A DNA stretch of 64,000 nucleotides, taken from Alphaproteobacteria bacterium (GTDB lineage Bacteria > Pseudomonadota > Alphaproteobacteria > Puniceispirillales > Puniceispirillaceae). The translations under genes and the position numbers were made by a program. Numbering within the stretch: position 1 is the first letter of the stretch; the number at the start of each line of letters is the position of its first letter. The DNA lies in NCBI GenBank assembly GCA_009920665.1, contig RFZL01000005.1, forward strand, positions 1 through 64,000, given 5' to 3'. The notes under the pieces were generated by a model that made no database searches, was not told where the DNA came from, and saw only the letters and a list, made by a program, of their open reading frames with translations. Shown here one piece after another: positions 41,571 through 50,360 of the stretch.

Positions 41571-42332
41571 TCAAACGCTCTGGCCGCCGCAGGTGTTGCA
41601 GTCATTGCGTCGTGAGGTGCTGATTTCCATGAAACCGCCACCACGCGCATCGAACAGCAGCAGCCGGCCGGTCTGTTTGCCGCCGGTGCCAAGGACCCAG
41701 TTTACCGCTTCCAGCGCCTGGAGTGCGCCGATTACGCCGGTAACTGGGCCGAGAATGCCGGCCTCCGAACATCCCGGCGCCTGCTGTGCGTCCGGCATGT
41801 CGGGAAACACGCAGCGGAAACAGGGCGAGTCGGGCGTGCCGGTATGGAACAGCGACAGCTGCCCCTCGCTTCGCACGGCGCCGCCAAAGACCAGCGGTGT
41901 TCCGGTGCGCCAGGCGGCATCACCAAGAAGATAGCGGGTCGCGACATTGTCCGAACAGTCGATGACAAGATCATGCGATGACAGAAGCTCATCCACATTG
42001 TCGACATCAAGACGTTCTCGGCGCGGCGTAATCTCGATGCCGGGGTTCAGCGCGGCGGCGGCGGCGGCGGCGCGCGCGACCTTCGGGGTGCCGATGCTTG
42101 CCGTTATGTGCAGGATCTGCCGGTTCAGGTTGGTCAGTTCGACCGTCTCGTCATCCATAATGGTGATGTGACCGACCCCGGCCGCGGCAAGGTAGAAAAT
42201 CACCGGCGAGCCAAGCCCGCCCGCACCGACAACCAGCATGCGGGCCGCCAGCAACCGTTCCTGACCGTCCTCGCCGACATCCGGCATGATGACCTGACGG
42301 GCATAGCGTTCGAGATCCGCATCATTCAGCAT
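41571..42332 (-). CDS. moeB: HesA/MoeB/ThiF-family adenylyltransferase
   Basis: E1-like enzyme that adenylates the C-terminal Gly of a small sulfur-carrier protein (MoaD for molybdopterin, ThiS for thiamine). About 253 residues. Nucleotide-binding motif VVGAGGLGSPVIFYLAAAGVG; catalytic Asp region LVIDCSDNVATR; zinc ligands as two CxxC pairs in CFRC and CNTC. No rhodanese domain. ATG 42332 is 4 bp after the dut stop; the longer open frame overlaps dut. MoeB versus ThiF cannot be settled without neighbours: no moa or thi genes are nearby. Confidence 0.9.
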   Translation of the reverse strand: MLNDADLERYARQVIMPDVGEDGQERLLAARMLVVGAGGLGSPVIFYLAAAGVGHITIMDDETVELTNLNRQILHITASIGTPKVARAAAAAAALNPGIEITPRRERLDVDNVDELLSSHDLVIDCSDNVATRYLLGDAAWRTGTPLVFGGAVRSEGQLSLFHTGTPDSPCFRCVFPDMPDAQQAPGCSEAGILGPVTGVIGALQALEAVNWVLGTGGKQTGRLLLFDARGGGFMEISTSRRNDCNTCGGQSV

Positions 42333-42336
42333 CGGC

Positions 42337-42783
42337 TCATACCCCCGTCGATCCAAATCCGCCATCGCCGCGGTCGGTGGCATCCAGCCTGTCAACGCGC
42401 GCAAGCCTTGCCTGAATGACCGGTGCCACAACCATCTGCGCAATCCGCATGCCGCGGCTGACGGTGAAAGGCGACTCGCCAAGATTGATCAGGATGATCT
42501 TGACCTCGCCGCGATAGTCACTGTCGATGGTCCCTGGCGCATTGGCAACTGTGACCCCGTGCCGCAAGGCCAGGCCGGAGCGCGGCCTGATCTGTACCTC
42601 ATGGCCGTCCGGCACCGCCATGGCAAGCCCGGTCGGCACGGCATGCCGCGCCCCGGGCGCGATCACGATATCGGAGTCGATGGCGGCGGCGATATCCATG
42701 CCGGCGGCGCCGGGGCTTTCATAGGCGGGAAGTTTCAGATCGCCGAAATGCGGCAGGGTCTGGACGGACAGGGTGACACTCAT
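42337..42783 (-). CDS. dut: Deoxyuridine 5'-triphosphate nucleotidohydrolase
   Basis: Trimeric dUTPase: hydrolyses dUTP, keeping uracil out of DNA and supplying dUMP for thymidylate. About 148 residues with the five motifs: [38 protein letters not shown] and the C-terminal [13 protein letters not shown] 42783 overlaps the coaBC stop (ATGA). The coaBC-dut pair is common in bacteria. Confidence 0.97.
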   Translation of the reverse strand: MSVTLSVQTLPHFGDLKLPAYESPGAAGMDIAAAIDSDIVIAPGARHAVPTGLAMAVPDGHEVQIRPRSGLALRHGVTVANAPGTIDSDYRGEVKIILINLGESPFTVSRGMRIAQMVVAPVIQARLARVDRLDATDRGDGGFGSTGV

Positions 42784-44216
42784 GCGAACTGCGCCTCGAT
42801 CCGTGTGACCAGCCTGTCGGCAAGCGCCACTTTTGACATCTGCGGCCACATTTCGGATTCATTGCCGGTGATGAGAGTGGCGCTGTTGTCATCGCTGCCG
42901 AAGACCGGTTTGCCGTCGGCGTCGGAAATCATGTTGGCGACAATCCAGTCACATCCCTTGCGCGCCAGCTTCGCCATCGCGGTTTCCTGCAGGTCCGCCG
43001 CCTCGGCGGCGAAGCCGACAACAAGCCGTGGCCGGCTGGCATGGGTGGCGAGATGGCGCAGAATGTCCGGGTTTTCGGCAAGCGACAATATTGGCGGCTG
43101 GCCATCCCCGGTTTTCTTGATCTTGCCTTCCGGTATGCCGGTGACACGCCAGTCGGCGACAGCAGCAGCGCAGACGGCAAGATCGGCCGGCAGGGCGGCC
43201 TCGCAGGCTGACAGCATGTCACGCGCCGTTTCGACCGGCACCAGTTCGACATCCTGCGGCGCCGGAATCGCCACTGGCCCGCTGACAAGCGTCACCCGTG
43301 CGCCGCGGCTGGCCAGCGCGGCGGCAATGGCGTGGCCCTGCTTGCCGGATGACCGGTTGGCGATGAAGCGGACGGCATCGATCGGCTCGACAGTCGGGCC
43401 CGAGGTCACGATGGCGTGGCGGCCGGCAAGCGGGCTGCTTGCTGGCCTGCCGGCGGCAAGGTCAAGATGGTGCAGGGCGGCACTGACAATGGCGTCCGGT
43501 TCACTCAGCCTGCCGGTGCCCTCCTCGCCGCAGGCCATATCGCCGGCGGCCGGGCCAACAAACTGCACGTCGCGACCGCGAAGCCGGTTCAGATTGTCCT
43601 GCGTCGCCGGATGGGCCCACATCGCCGGGTTCATCGCCGGCGCCATCAGCACCGGCGCGTCGGTCGCCAGCAGGATGGTTGTGGCCAGATCGTCCGCCAG
43701 CCCGTTCGCCGCCCGCGCCATCAGATTGGCTGTCGCCGGTGCGACCAGTACGAGATCGGCCTCGCGGGCCAGCCGGATATGGCCCATCTCGGCCTCGTCG
43801 GTCAGCGAGAACAGATCGGTGAAGGTCTTGTTCGCTGTCAGGGCGGACAGGCTGAGCGGGGTGACGAATTCCCGGGCGCCGCGGGTCATCACACCGGTGA
43901 CCGTCACATCGTGATCCTGCAGGCGGCGCGCCACTTCGAGCGCCTTGTAGGCGGCGATGCCGCCGCCCACGACCAGCAGCACGCGGCGGCGAGCTGTGAT
44001 GTCGGTCTCCTCCGGATCGGCAAGCACAAGGCTTCCCGGGTCGATCTGCCAGCCGCGCGCGCGCAGGGCTTCGCAGACAGGCGCGTGGGCGCGCTGTGGC
44101 AGCGCTCCCCTCGCAAGGTAATTGCTGATGGCGCTGGGGCCGACCCCGAGAAGGTCCTGCAACGCCTGCCGCCCGCCAAGCGCGGTGATGATGGCGGAAA
44201 GCTCACGGTTTTTCAT
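42780..44216 (-). CDS. coaBC: CoaBC with an N-terminal helix-turn-helix domain
   Basis: Bifunctional phosphopantothenoylcysteine synthetase/decarboxylase of CoA biosynthesis, 478 residues. CoaC part from about residue 76: [17 protein letters not shown] flavin region, His in [15 protein letters not shown], and Cys in [13 protein letters not shown]. CoaB part from about residue 260: [21 protein letters not shown], and Lys in KIKKTGDG. Residues 1-70 are extra: [22 protein letters not shown] reads as a Cro/YdaS-type helix-turn-helix. ATG 44216 (MKNRELS) is the start, with GAGA upstream. Phased 10-bp repeats lie 15 bp before it. Overlaps dut by 4 nt. Confidence 0.94.
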   Translation of the reverse strand: MKNRELSAIITALGGRQALQDLLGVGPSAISNYLARGALPQRAHAPVCEALRARGWQIDPGSLVLADPEETDITARRRVLLVVGGGIAAYKALEVARRLQDHDVTVTGVMTRGAREFVTPLSLSALTANKTFTDLFSLTDEAEMGHIRLAREADLVLVAPATANLMARAANGLADDLATTILLATDAPVLMAPAMNPAMWAHPATQDNLNRLRGRDVQFVGPAAGDMACGEEGTGRLSEPDAIVSAALHHLDLAAGRPASSPLAGRHAIVTSGPTVEPIDAVRFIANRSSGKQGHAIAAALASRGARVTLVSGPVAIPAPQDVELVPVETARDMLSACEAALPADLAVCAAAVADWRVTGIPEGKIKKTGDGQPPILSLAENPDILRHLATHASRPRLVVGFAAEAADLQETAMAKLARKGCDWIVANMISDADGKPVFGSDDNSATLITGNESEMWPQMSKVALADRLVTRIEAQFA

Positions 44217-44230
44217 ATTGATTCTCAATT

Positions 44231-44260
44231 TGTGAATTTATATGAATTTATGTGAAAACA
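44231..44260. repeat. Three phased 10-bp direct repeats upstream of coaBC
   Basis: TGTGAATTTA (44231-44240), TATGAATTTA (44241-44250) and TGTGAAAACA (44251-44260) follow each other at one DNA turn. They cover the 31-bp gap before coaBC and the ubiB stop. The AT-rich sequence stands out against its surroundings. A candidate operator for the DNA-binding domain on CoaBC, by inference only. Confidence 0.6.
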
Positions 44261-45759
44261 GCGACAAAGGCAACCGCAAGTGCCAGCATTGCTGTCACAA
44301 AGGGCCATGCGCTTTTGCTGGGCATCGGGGCCGGTTCGTGGCGCGTCTCGAATGCGTTCAGGATGCGCGGCAGCCGTGCCATCAGCATCATCGCCTCCTC
44401 GAACAGATCCTCGGCCCGTTTGGCCAGGCTTGCCTGGTCCTGCATCCACTGGCTGGCAAGCGGGCGTGCCAGCATCCACATATTGGCCTCTGGGTTCAGC
44501 TGGCGCGCCACGCCTTCGGCCATCATCATGGTTTTCTGCAGTAGGTTGAATTGTGGCTGCACGTCGATGGCAAAGCGGCTCGACAGCTGAAAGATCTGCC
44601 CGAGAACGGTGCCAAGCGATACATCGCCAAGCGGTTTGCCCATAACCGGCTCGGCGACGGCGCGGATCGATTGCGCGAAGGGCGCCAGCGGCACATTCTC
44701 GCCCAGCATGCCGGCATCGGCATGCAGCCGCGCCACCGCGTCATAATCGCGGTCGATCATCGCTGTCAGAAGCCGCGCCAGAAACAGCCGGTCGGCGAAA
44801 TCCAGATGCCCCATGATGCCGAAATCGATCGGCACCAGCGTGCCATTGGCGGCAATGAAGATATTGCCTGGATGCATGTCGGCATGAAAGAATCCGTCGC
44901 GGAACACCTGGTTGAAGAAACAGCGCGCCGCGGTTTCGGTGATCCGTTCGATATCATGACCGGCCGCCGTCAGGGCATCGACATCGTCAATCCGGATTCC
45001 CTCGATCCATTCGATCACCAGCATCGCGGTGGTCGTATGTTCGAGATCGACCTGCGGGACATGGATGCCCTCATCCTCCGCCATGTTGTCGGCAAGCTTG
45101 CCGGCCGCCGCTGCCTCAAGCCGAAGATCGAGCTCGATATCCGAAATCTGCGTGAACTGGTCCACCGCGGTGACAAGTTTCAGTCGCTGCAGGTTTGGCG
45201 CCAGCCATTCAAGAATGCGCGCCAGTGAATAGAACAGCGTGGTGTCGGACTGCATGCGCCGCCTGATCCCGGGCCGCAGCAGTTTCACCGCCACCTGCCG
45301 ACCATCGACAAGTTCGGCATAATGCACCTGCGCGATCGAGGCCGCCGCCACCGGCACATCGTCAAAGCGGCGGAAGATCTCGGCAAGTGGCCGGCCTGCC
45401 TCGCTGGCCACCTGGCGGCGCGCCAGATCGGGCCCGAAGGCTGGCAGGCGATCCTGAAGAAGGCTCAGCGAATGCGCCATCTGTGGCCCGATGAGATCGG
45501 CCCGCGTCGACAATGCCTGGCCGAATTTGATGAAGCCGGGGCCAAGCCTGATCAGCGCCTCGGCAAGCGCACTGCCAGCATCAAGCCGCGCGCCGCGCGA
45601 CCGGATCAACCTGTCGACAAGCGAACAGAGCCGCCGCATCCAGCCCGGCAGCAGCGTGATTTGTGCCATATGACCAAGCGTGCCGGCCCGGCCAAGATGC
45701 CAGGCAATCACCGGCAGGCGCAGCATGGCCAGAATGATCTGCCATCCGGACGCGCGCAT
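44248..45759 (-). CDS. ubiB: Ubiquinone biosynthesis protein kinase-like UbiB
   Basis: Atypical kinase/ATPase (ABC1/ADCK family) needed for aerobic ubiquinone synthesis. About 503 residues. Signature elements: the KxGQ motif in GPGFIKFGQALSTR, the Ala-rich loop AAASIAQVH, DMHPGNIF and PIDFGIMG. A C-terminal hydrophobic segment (WPFVTAMLALAVAFVAVF) anchors it in the membrane. ATG 45759 overlaps the ubiE stop by one base and has GGAAG upstream; ATG 45774 is an alternative. Operon: ubiE-ubiB-coaBC-dut-moeB on the minus strand. Confidence 0.96.
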   Translation of the reverse strand: MRASGWQIILAMLRLPVIAWHLGRAGTLGHMAQITLLPGWMRRLCSLVDRLIRSRGARLDAGSALAEALIRLGPGFIKFGQALSTRADLIGPQMAHSLSLLQDRLPAFGPDLARRQVASEAGRPLAEIFRRFDDVPVAAASIAQVHYAELVDGRQVAVKLLRPGIRRRMQSDTTLFYSLARILEWLAPNLQRLKLVTAVDQFTQISDIELDLRLEAAAAGKLADNMAEDEGIHVPQVDLEHTTTAMLVIEWIEGIRIDDVDALTAAGHDIERITETAARCFFNQVFRDGFFHADMHPGNIFIAANGTLVPIDFGIMGHLDFADRLFLARLLTAMIDRDYDAVARLHADAGMLGENVPLAPFAQSIRAVAEPVMGKPLGDVSLGTVLGQIFQLSSRFAIDVQPQFNLLQKTMMMAEGVARQLNPEANMWMLARPLASQWMQDQASLAKRAEDLFEEAMMLMARLPRILNAFETRHEPAPMPSKSAWPFVTAMLALAVAFVAVFT

Positions 45760-46535
45760 CAGTCGAGCTTCCATCCTGAATGGATGCAGGCAATGCCGGC
45801 CGACATCCGCCGCACCCGCACCTGTGCAAAGCCGGCCCCGGCGAACATGTCGGCCAGAACCTCCGGTGTCGGGAAGGTGCGGATCGATTCCACCAGATAG
45901 CGATAGCTGTCGCCATCGCCGGCGACAATCTGACCAAGCCGCGGCAGGACATTGAATGACCAGGAATCATAGGCCCGCGCCAGCATCTCGTTGCTCACCT
46001 GCGAGAATTCAAGGCACAGGAAGCGTCCCCCCGGCCGCAGAATCCGATGCGCCTCAGCCAGTGCCGCCTCGCGATTGGTGACATTGCGGAGCCCGAAGGC
46101 GATGGTCACGACATCGGCGCTGGCGGCCGCGAAGGGCAATGCCTCCGCATTGCCCACACACCAGGTCAGCCGGTCGGCAAGCTTGCCAAGATCGCGCCGC
46201 CCGCGCCCGGCCGCCAGCATCGATTCATTGATGTCGGTGACCGCCGCGCTGCCGCCACCGGCTTTCAGGAATCGCAGGCTGATATCGCCGGTACCGCCGG
46301 CCAGATCGACAAGATGCTGATAGGGCTGCGGGGCCATCCAGTCGACCATTGCGGCCTTCCACAGCCGGTGCACGCCACCGCTCATCAGATCATTCATGAT
46401 GTCATAGCGGGTCGCCACCGAATCGAATACATCGCGGACCAGCCCGGCCTTTTCCGTACGGCGTACCGTGCGAAATCCGAAATCGATATTCTCGTCCCCG
46501 AAATCAGATGCCGGGGGCGTTTGACGCTGGCTCAT
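45759..46535 (-). CDS. ubiE: Ubiquinone/menaquinone biosynthesis C-methyltransferase
   Basis: SAM-dependent methylation of the 2-polyprenyl-6-methoxy-benzoquinol ring. 258 residues with SAM motif [16 protein letters not shown] and the family signatures [17 protein letters not shown] and [20 protein letters not shown]. Translationally coupled to ubiB. Divergent from mutM, as in many Alphaproteobacteria. Confidence 0.97.
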   Translation of the reverse strand: MSQRQTPPASDFGDENIDFGFRTVRRTEKAGLVRDVFDSVATRYDIMNDLMSGGVHRLWKAAMVDWMAPQPYQHLVDLAGGTGDISLRFLKAGGGSAAVTDINESMLAAGRGRRDLGKLADRLTWCVGNAEALPFAAASADVVTIAFGLRNVTNREAALAEAHRILRPGGRFLCLEFSQVSNEMLARAYDSWSFNVLPRLGQIVAGDGDSYRYLVESIRTFPTPEVLADMFAGAGFAQVRVRRMSAGIACIHSGWKLD

Positions 46536-46702
46536 GCTGACCGGTCCATAATCTGTCGCGACGGCTCTTCCGTCAGGGGGTTTTCCGGCTATGCTGGCGC
46601 CGGATAGAGTTTCGCTTCATGTGATACACGAAAATACGTCTGAAGGACCGAATATAATGTCGCGACCCGCCATCAACCAGACCGACGCCGTAACGGTGCG
46701 CC

Positions 46703-47524
46703 ATGCCTGAGCTTCCCGAGGTCGAGACCGTGCGCCGGGCGCTGGTGCCGGCAATGGAGGGGCGCCGTATCAGCAACGCCTATATTGGGCGGCCGGATCT
46801 GCGCTGGCCGTTGCCGGACAATCTGGCGGCGCGGCTGACCGGCCGCATGGTGGGGCCACTTTCCAGACGTGGCAAGTTCCTGCTGGTGTCGCTTGACGGT
46901 GACGAGACGATGCTGATGCATCTCGGCATGTCGGGGTCGGTGCGGATTCATCACAAAAGGCCCGCCATCGGCAGGCATGATCATATGGTTCTGGAAATGG
47001 CAGGGGCGGCCGCGCCGGCCTGGATTGTCTTCAACGACCCGCGCCGGTTTGGCTGGATCGATTTGTTCGGCGACGGCACCCACCCGATGCTGGCCGGCAT
47101 GGGGCCGGAACCGCTTGGCAATGAATTCTCGGCGGCAACGCTGATGGACGGGCTGGCGGCGCGGCGCGGTCCGGTGAAGACAGCGCTTCTTGATCAGCGA
47201 CTTGTTGCAGGAATCGGCAATATCTATGCCTGCGAGGCGCTGTTCGGTGCCGGCATATCGCCGCGGCGGCGGAGCTATACCATTCGCCGGCAGCGCGCCG
47301 ACCGGCTTGCCGCCGCGATCAAGGATGTCCTTGTGCGGGCCATCGAGGATGGTGGCACCAGCCTTCGCGATCATGTCCAGCCCGGCGGTGAAATCGGTTA
47401 TTTCGTACAGCGTCTGTCGGTCTATGGGCGTGCTGGCGCGCCCTGCCACAGCTGTGGCACCCCCATCCGCAGCCTTGTGCAGTCCGGGCGGAGCAGTTTT
47501 TACTGTCCCGGCTGCCAGCGCTGA
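46703..47524 (+). CDS. mutM: Formamidopyrimidine-DNA glycosylase
   Basis: Base-excision repair of 8-oxoguanine and formamidopyrimidines. 273 residues. The N-terminal [14 protein letters not shown] provides the catalytic Pro1 (after Met removal) and Glu2; a Lys in SRRGKFLL contacts DNA. H2TH region NIYACEALF follows, and the zinc finger at the end is CHSC...CPGC. Start fixed by the obligatory MPELPEVE. Divergent from ubiE with 167 bp between. Confidence 0.98.
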   Translation: MPELPEVETVRRALVPAMEGRRISNAYIGRPDLRWPLPDNLAARLTGRMVGPLSRRGKFLLVSLDGDETMLMHLGMSGSVRIHHKRPAIGRHDHMVLEMAGAAAPAWIVFNDPRRFGWIDLFGDGTHPMLAGMGPEPLGNEFSAATLMDGLAARRGPVKTALLDQRLVAGIGNIYACEALFGAGISPRRRSYTIRRQRADRLAAAIKDVLVRAIEDGGTSLRDHVQPGGEIGYFVQRLSVYGRAGAPCHSCGTPIRSLVQSGRSSFYCPGCQR

Positions 47525-47538
47525 GGTAGCCTGAGCCG

Positions 47539-47955
47539 ATGTCATACCTGTCCTTGAAATCGATGCCGAATTCCCGCCGCTCGCTGTCAGCGCTGCTTTG
47601 CTCCGCACTACTTTTTGCCGCCATCACATTTGCCGCCATCGCATTTGGCGGCTCCGCCCTGCGCGCGCAAAGCCCGCAGCAGCAATGGGTTGGCGACCTG
47701 CCGATCATGGCCGGCATGACCATCGAACCGGAGCTCGGTTTCGCCTTTGATTCGCCCGGGGGCCGGATTGTCCTTGTCTTTGCGTCATCATCAACCGACA
47801 CCGAGGGCGTGTTGGCCTATTATAATGACGCGCTGTCCAGCCTTGGCTGGGTTGGATCCGACGGCAGTTGGGAGCGGGGCGGTGAAAGCCTTGGCCTGGC
47901 ACAGGTCGACACATCGGTGGGACGCCTATGGCGGATCCGGTTGAGCCCGCGCTGA
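47539..47955 (+). CDS. Small exported protein of unknown function
   Basis: 138 residues. A hydrophobic segment (ALLCSALLFAAITFAAIAF) ending in ALRAQ indicates a cleaved signal peptide. The mature domain of about 100 residues (WVGDLPIMAGMTIEPELGFAFDS to GRLWRIRLSP) looks compact and mixed alpha/beta, with a YYNDALSSLGW segment resembling short periplasmic proteins of unknown function. Starts 14 bp after mutM and is probably co-transcribed; a later start at 47563 is possible. In many Rhizobiales an enoyl-CoA hydratase gene occupies this place between mutM and rpsT. Confidence 0.8.
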   Translation: MSYLSLKSMPNSRRSLSALLCSALLFAAITFAAIAFGGSALRAQSPQQQWVGDLPIMAGMTIEPELGFAFDSPGGRIVLVFASSSTDTEGVLAYYNDALSSLGWVGSDGSWERGGESLGLAQVDTSVGRLWRIRLSPR

Positions 47956-48053
47956 GGTAGGGTAACAGCGCCTTTTCCGGTGCAAAACCGCTTGACGAAG
48001 CTGCGGAAATCAGCGATACACCGCTCCGCAACTGAAATTGACAGGATGGTCCG

Positions 48054-48320
48054 ATGGCCAATCATATTTCTGCCAAGAAGCGGATCCGCCGCAACGCGCG
48101 TCGCGCAGCCATCAATGGCGCCCGCATGAGCCGTATCCGCACCTTCGTGAAAAAGGTCGAAGCGGCGATTGACAGTGGCGACGCCGAGGGTGCCCGCACG
48201 GCCCTGCGCATCGCGCAGCCGGAAATCCAGCGCGGTGTGACACGCGGCGTCTTGCACCGCAACACCGCCTCGCGCAAGATTTCCCGTCTTGCCGCCCGTG
48301 TAAAGGCTGTCGCTGCCTGA
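48054..48320 (+). CDS. rpsT: 30S ribosomal protein S20
   Basis: Binds 16S rRNA early in 30S assembly. 88 residues, family length: [17 protein letters not shown] then [19 protein letters not shown]. Highly basic helical bundle. Followed by a good terminator and then the dnaA region; rpsT upstream of dnaA is usual in Alphaproteobacteria. Confidence 0.98.
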   Translation: MANHISAKKRIRRNARRAAINGARMSRIRTFVKKVEAAIDSGDAEGARTALRIAQPEIQRGVTRGVLHRNTASRKISRLAARVKAVAA

Positions 48321-48348
48321 CGCAGCCGCCCGAATCGCCTGAAATCCA

Positions 48349-48378
48349 ACGCCCGTCCGCTTGCGGCCGGGCGTTTTT
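48349..48378 (+). terminator. Intrinsic terminator after rpsT
   Basis: ACGCCCG (48349-48355) and CGGGCGT (48368-48374) form the stem, with an inner CGC/GCG extension in the loop, followed by a run of five T (48374-48378). It isolates rpsT from dnaA. Confidence 0.85.
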
Positions 48379-48710
48379 CGTTGGTGCCTGCGGTTGGTGC
48401 GGTGTCTGCGATGCGTGGCGTGGGCCGGGGTGACAGGTGAACTTGGCTGGTGATGTTGAGATGAAATGTCATGCAACACCGATTCGGGCACTGAAATTTT
48501 TCACTTTCATATCCTGTCGCCCGTGCTGAGCGCCGCTGGCTGTCAATAGAAATATCTGCAACAGGCATGGCTTTATTTGCTGTTTGGGCCTTCTGACCAT
48601 CTTGCGCAGATCGATCGCCAGCAAGTAATGTCGAGCCAAGGTCGCTGACGTCGACCGGCTTGAATATTATTCATGCACAAATATGGTTCATGCATACGGG
48701 GGCACGCTGC
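48379..48710. other. Gene-free region upstream of dnaA
   Basis: About 330 bp without a plausible coding frame. The last 50 bp are AT-richer and hold two copies of TTCATGCA, 17 bp apart (48670-48677, 48687-48694); the first is part of TCATGCACA (48671-48679), one mismatch from the DnaA-box pattern TTWTNCACA. No perfect DnaA box or 13-mer cluster is seen, so this looks like a dnaA promoter region rather than a full origin. Confidence 0.4.
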
Positions 48711-50141
48711 ATGTCAGGCAGACAATATCCAGAGCAGTCTGACAGCAAGCCGATCCAGCCGGACATGCCGGCCACCGATTCAACAGTGGCGACAACGGAC
48801 AGCGCCGCGGCGGGCGGTGATGCCTGGGAACGGGTGACCATGCGCATGCGCCAGGACATCGGCGAGGCGGCGTGGCGGAACTGGATCAAGCCGCTGCGGG
48901 TCAGCCGGCTCGAGGATGGCACGCTGACTCTCGAGGCCAGCTCGATGTTGGCGCGCGAGCGGGTGACCAGCCAGTATGCCGACAGGCTGCGGGTGATTTC
49001 CGCGGCCGAGTACGGCACCGTTCGCAAGGTCGAGATCAGCCTTGCCAGCCATCAGGCACCACGTATGTCGCAGCAGAAGCGCGCGCCATCCACGGCCGGG
49101 GCGGCGGCCGGCGCGCCACTTGGTGCCGGGCTCGACCCGCGGTACACCTTTGCCAATTTTGTCGTCGGCAAGCCGAACGAGCTGGCCTTCGCGGTCGCCC
49201 GCCGGACGGCCGAATCCGCGACCGTCGCCTTCAACCCGCTGTTCCTCTATGGCGGTGTCGGGCTGGGCAAGACACATCTGATGCATGCCATCGCCTGGCA
49301 TATCCGCGAACAGGATCCCAGCCGGAATGTCGTCTATCTGTCGGCCGAGAAATTCATGTACCGGTTCGTGCAGGCGCTGCGGTTCCGCGATACCATGTCG
49401 TTCAAGGAGCAGTTCCGTTCCGTCGACGTGCTGATGATCGACGATGTGCAGTTCATCAGCGGCAAGGATTCAACGCAGGAGGAGTTTTTCCACACCTTCA
49501 ACGCGCTGGTCGAGGATGGCCGCCAGGTGATTGTGTCGGCCGACAAGTCACCGACCGATCTTGAGGGGCTCGAGGAGCGGCTTCGCTCACGCCTGGGATG
49601 GGGCATGGTGGCCGACATCCACCCCGCCGATTACGAATTGCGGCTTGGTATCCTGCAGGCCAAGGCCGAACGGGCCCGCATTGCCGTACCGGACAAGGTG
49701 CTGGAGTTCCTCGCGCACCGGATCTCGAGCAATGTACGCGAACTCGAGGGGGCGCTGACCCGAATCGCCGCGCATGCCAGCCTTGTTGGCCGCGAGATCA
49801 CCATCGACAGCGCCGCCGAGCTGCTGTCCGACCTCCTGCGGGCCAGCAGCCGCCAGGTCAGCATCGACGAGATCCAGAAACGTGTCGCGGCGCATTATGA
49901 TGTGCGGGTGGCCGAGATGTTTTCCGCCAGGCGGGCCCGCAATGTCGCCCGCCCACGGCAGGTTGCGATGTATCTGGCGAAGACCCTGACATCCTTTTCC
50001 TATCCGGAAATTGGCCGCCAGTTCGGAGGCCGCGACCACACCACGGTGATGCATGCCGTGCGGACAATCGAGGGTCTTGTCGGCAGTGACAATCGGATTG
50101 CCGAGGATGTCCAGCTGCTGCGCTCGCTAATTGCCAGCTAG
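48711..50141 (+). CDS. dnaA: Chromosomal replication initiator protein DnaA
   Basis: AAA+ initiator that opens oriC. About 476 residues: N-terminal domain I (WERVTMRMRQDIGEAAWRNWIKPL) , a variable linker, AAA+ core with Walker A GGVGLGKTHLMHA and Walker B VLMIDDVQFI, and the C-terminal DNA-binding domain with the signature GRDHTTVMHAVRTIE. The start is uncertain: ATG 48711, ATG 48690 and TTG 48660 are in frame; 48711 has GGGGG upstream and is used here. Heads the dnaA-dnaN-recF-gyrB cluster. Confidence 0.97.
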   Translation: MSGRQYPEQSDSKPIQPDMPATDSTVATTDSAAAGGDAWERVTMRMRQDIGEAAWRNWIKPLRVSRLEDGTLTLEASSMLARERVTSQYADRLRVISAAEYGTVRKVEISLASHQAPRMSQQKRAPSTAGAAAGAPLGAGLDPRYTFANFVVGKPNELAFAVARRTAESATVAFNPLFLYGGVGLGKTHLMHAIAWHIREQDPSRNVVYLSAEKFMYRFVQALRFRDTMSFKEQFRSVDVLMIDDVQFISGKDSTQEEFFHTFNALVEDGRQVIVSADKSPTDLEGLEERLRSRLGWGMVADIHPADYELRLGILQAKAERARIAVPDKVLEFLAHRISSNVRELEGALTRIAAHASLVGREITIDSAAELLSDLLRASSRQVSIDEIQKRVAAHYDVRVAEMFSARRARNVARPRQVAMYLAKTLTSFSYPEIGRQFGGRDHTTVMHAVRTIEGLVGSDNRIAEDVQLLRSLIAS

Positions 50142-50360
50142 GCTCTGATTTCTCCGCTTTTTTCAATCATTTGCCATCTGTCTTCCGGCGTTGGTCAACA
50201 TGCCGCCAATGTCAATATTTTGGTGCTTGTTTGAATTTGTCATGCTATATTTTGTGGTCAATCGCACCTTGCGGGGCGCAAAAGGCTGCTGACAGGCGCG
50301 CTGGCGCTGGCGACAGGCGGCAAATCCCGCAGGGTCCGGTCAACAGAGAAGAGACAGCCC

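Noticed and set aside
50142-50360. oriC between dnaA and dnaN
   Set aside because: No DnaA box within one mismatch and no AT-rich 13-mer array; only TGTGGTCAA as a poor match.
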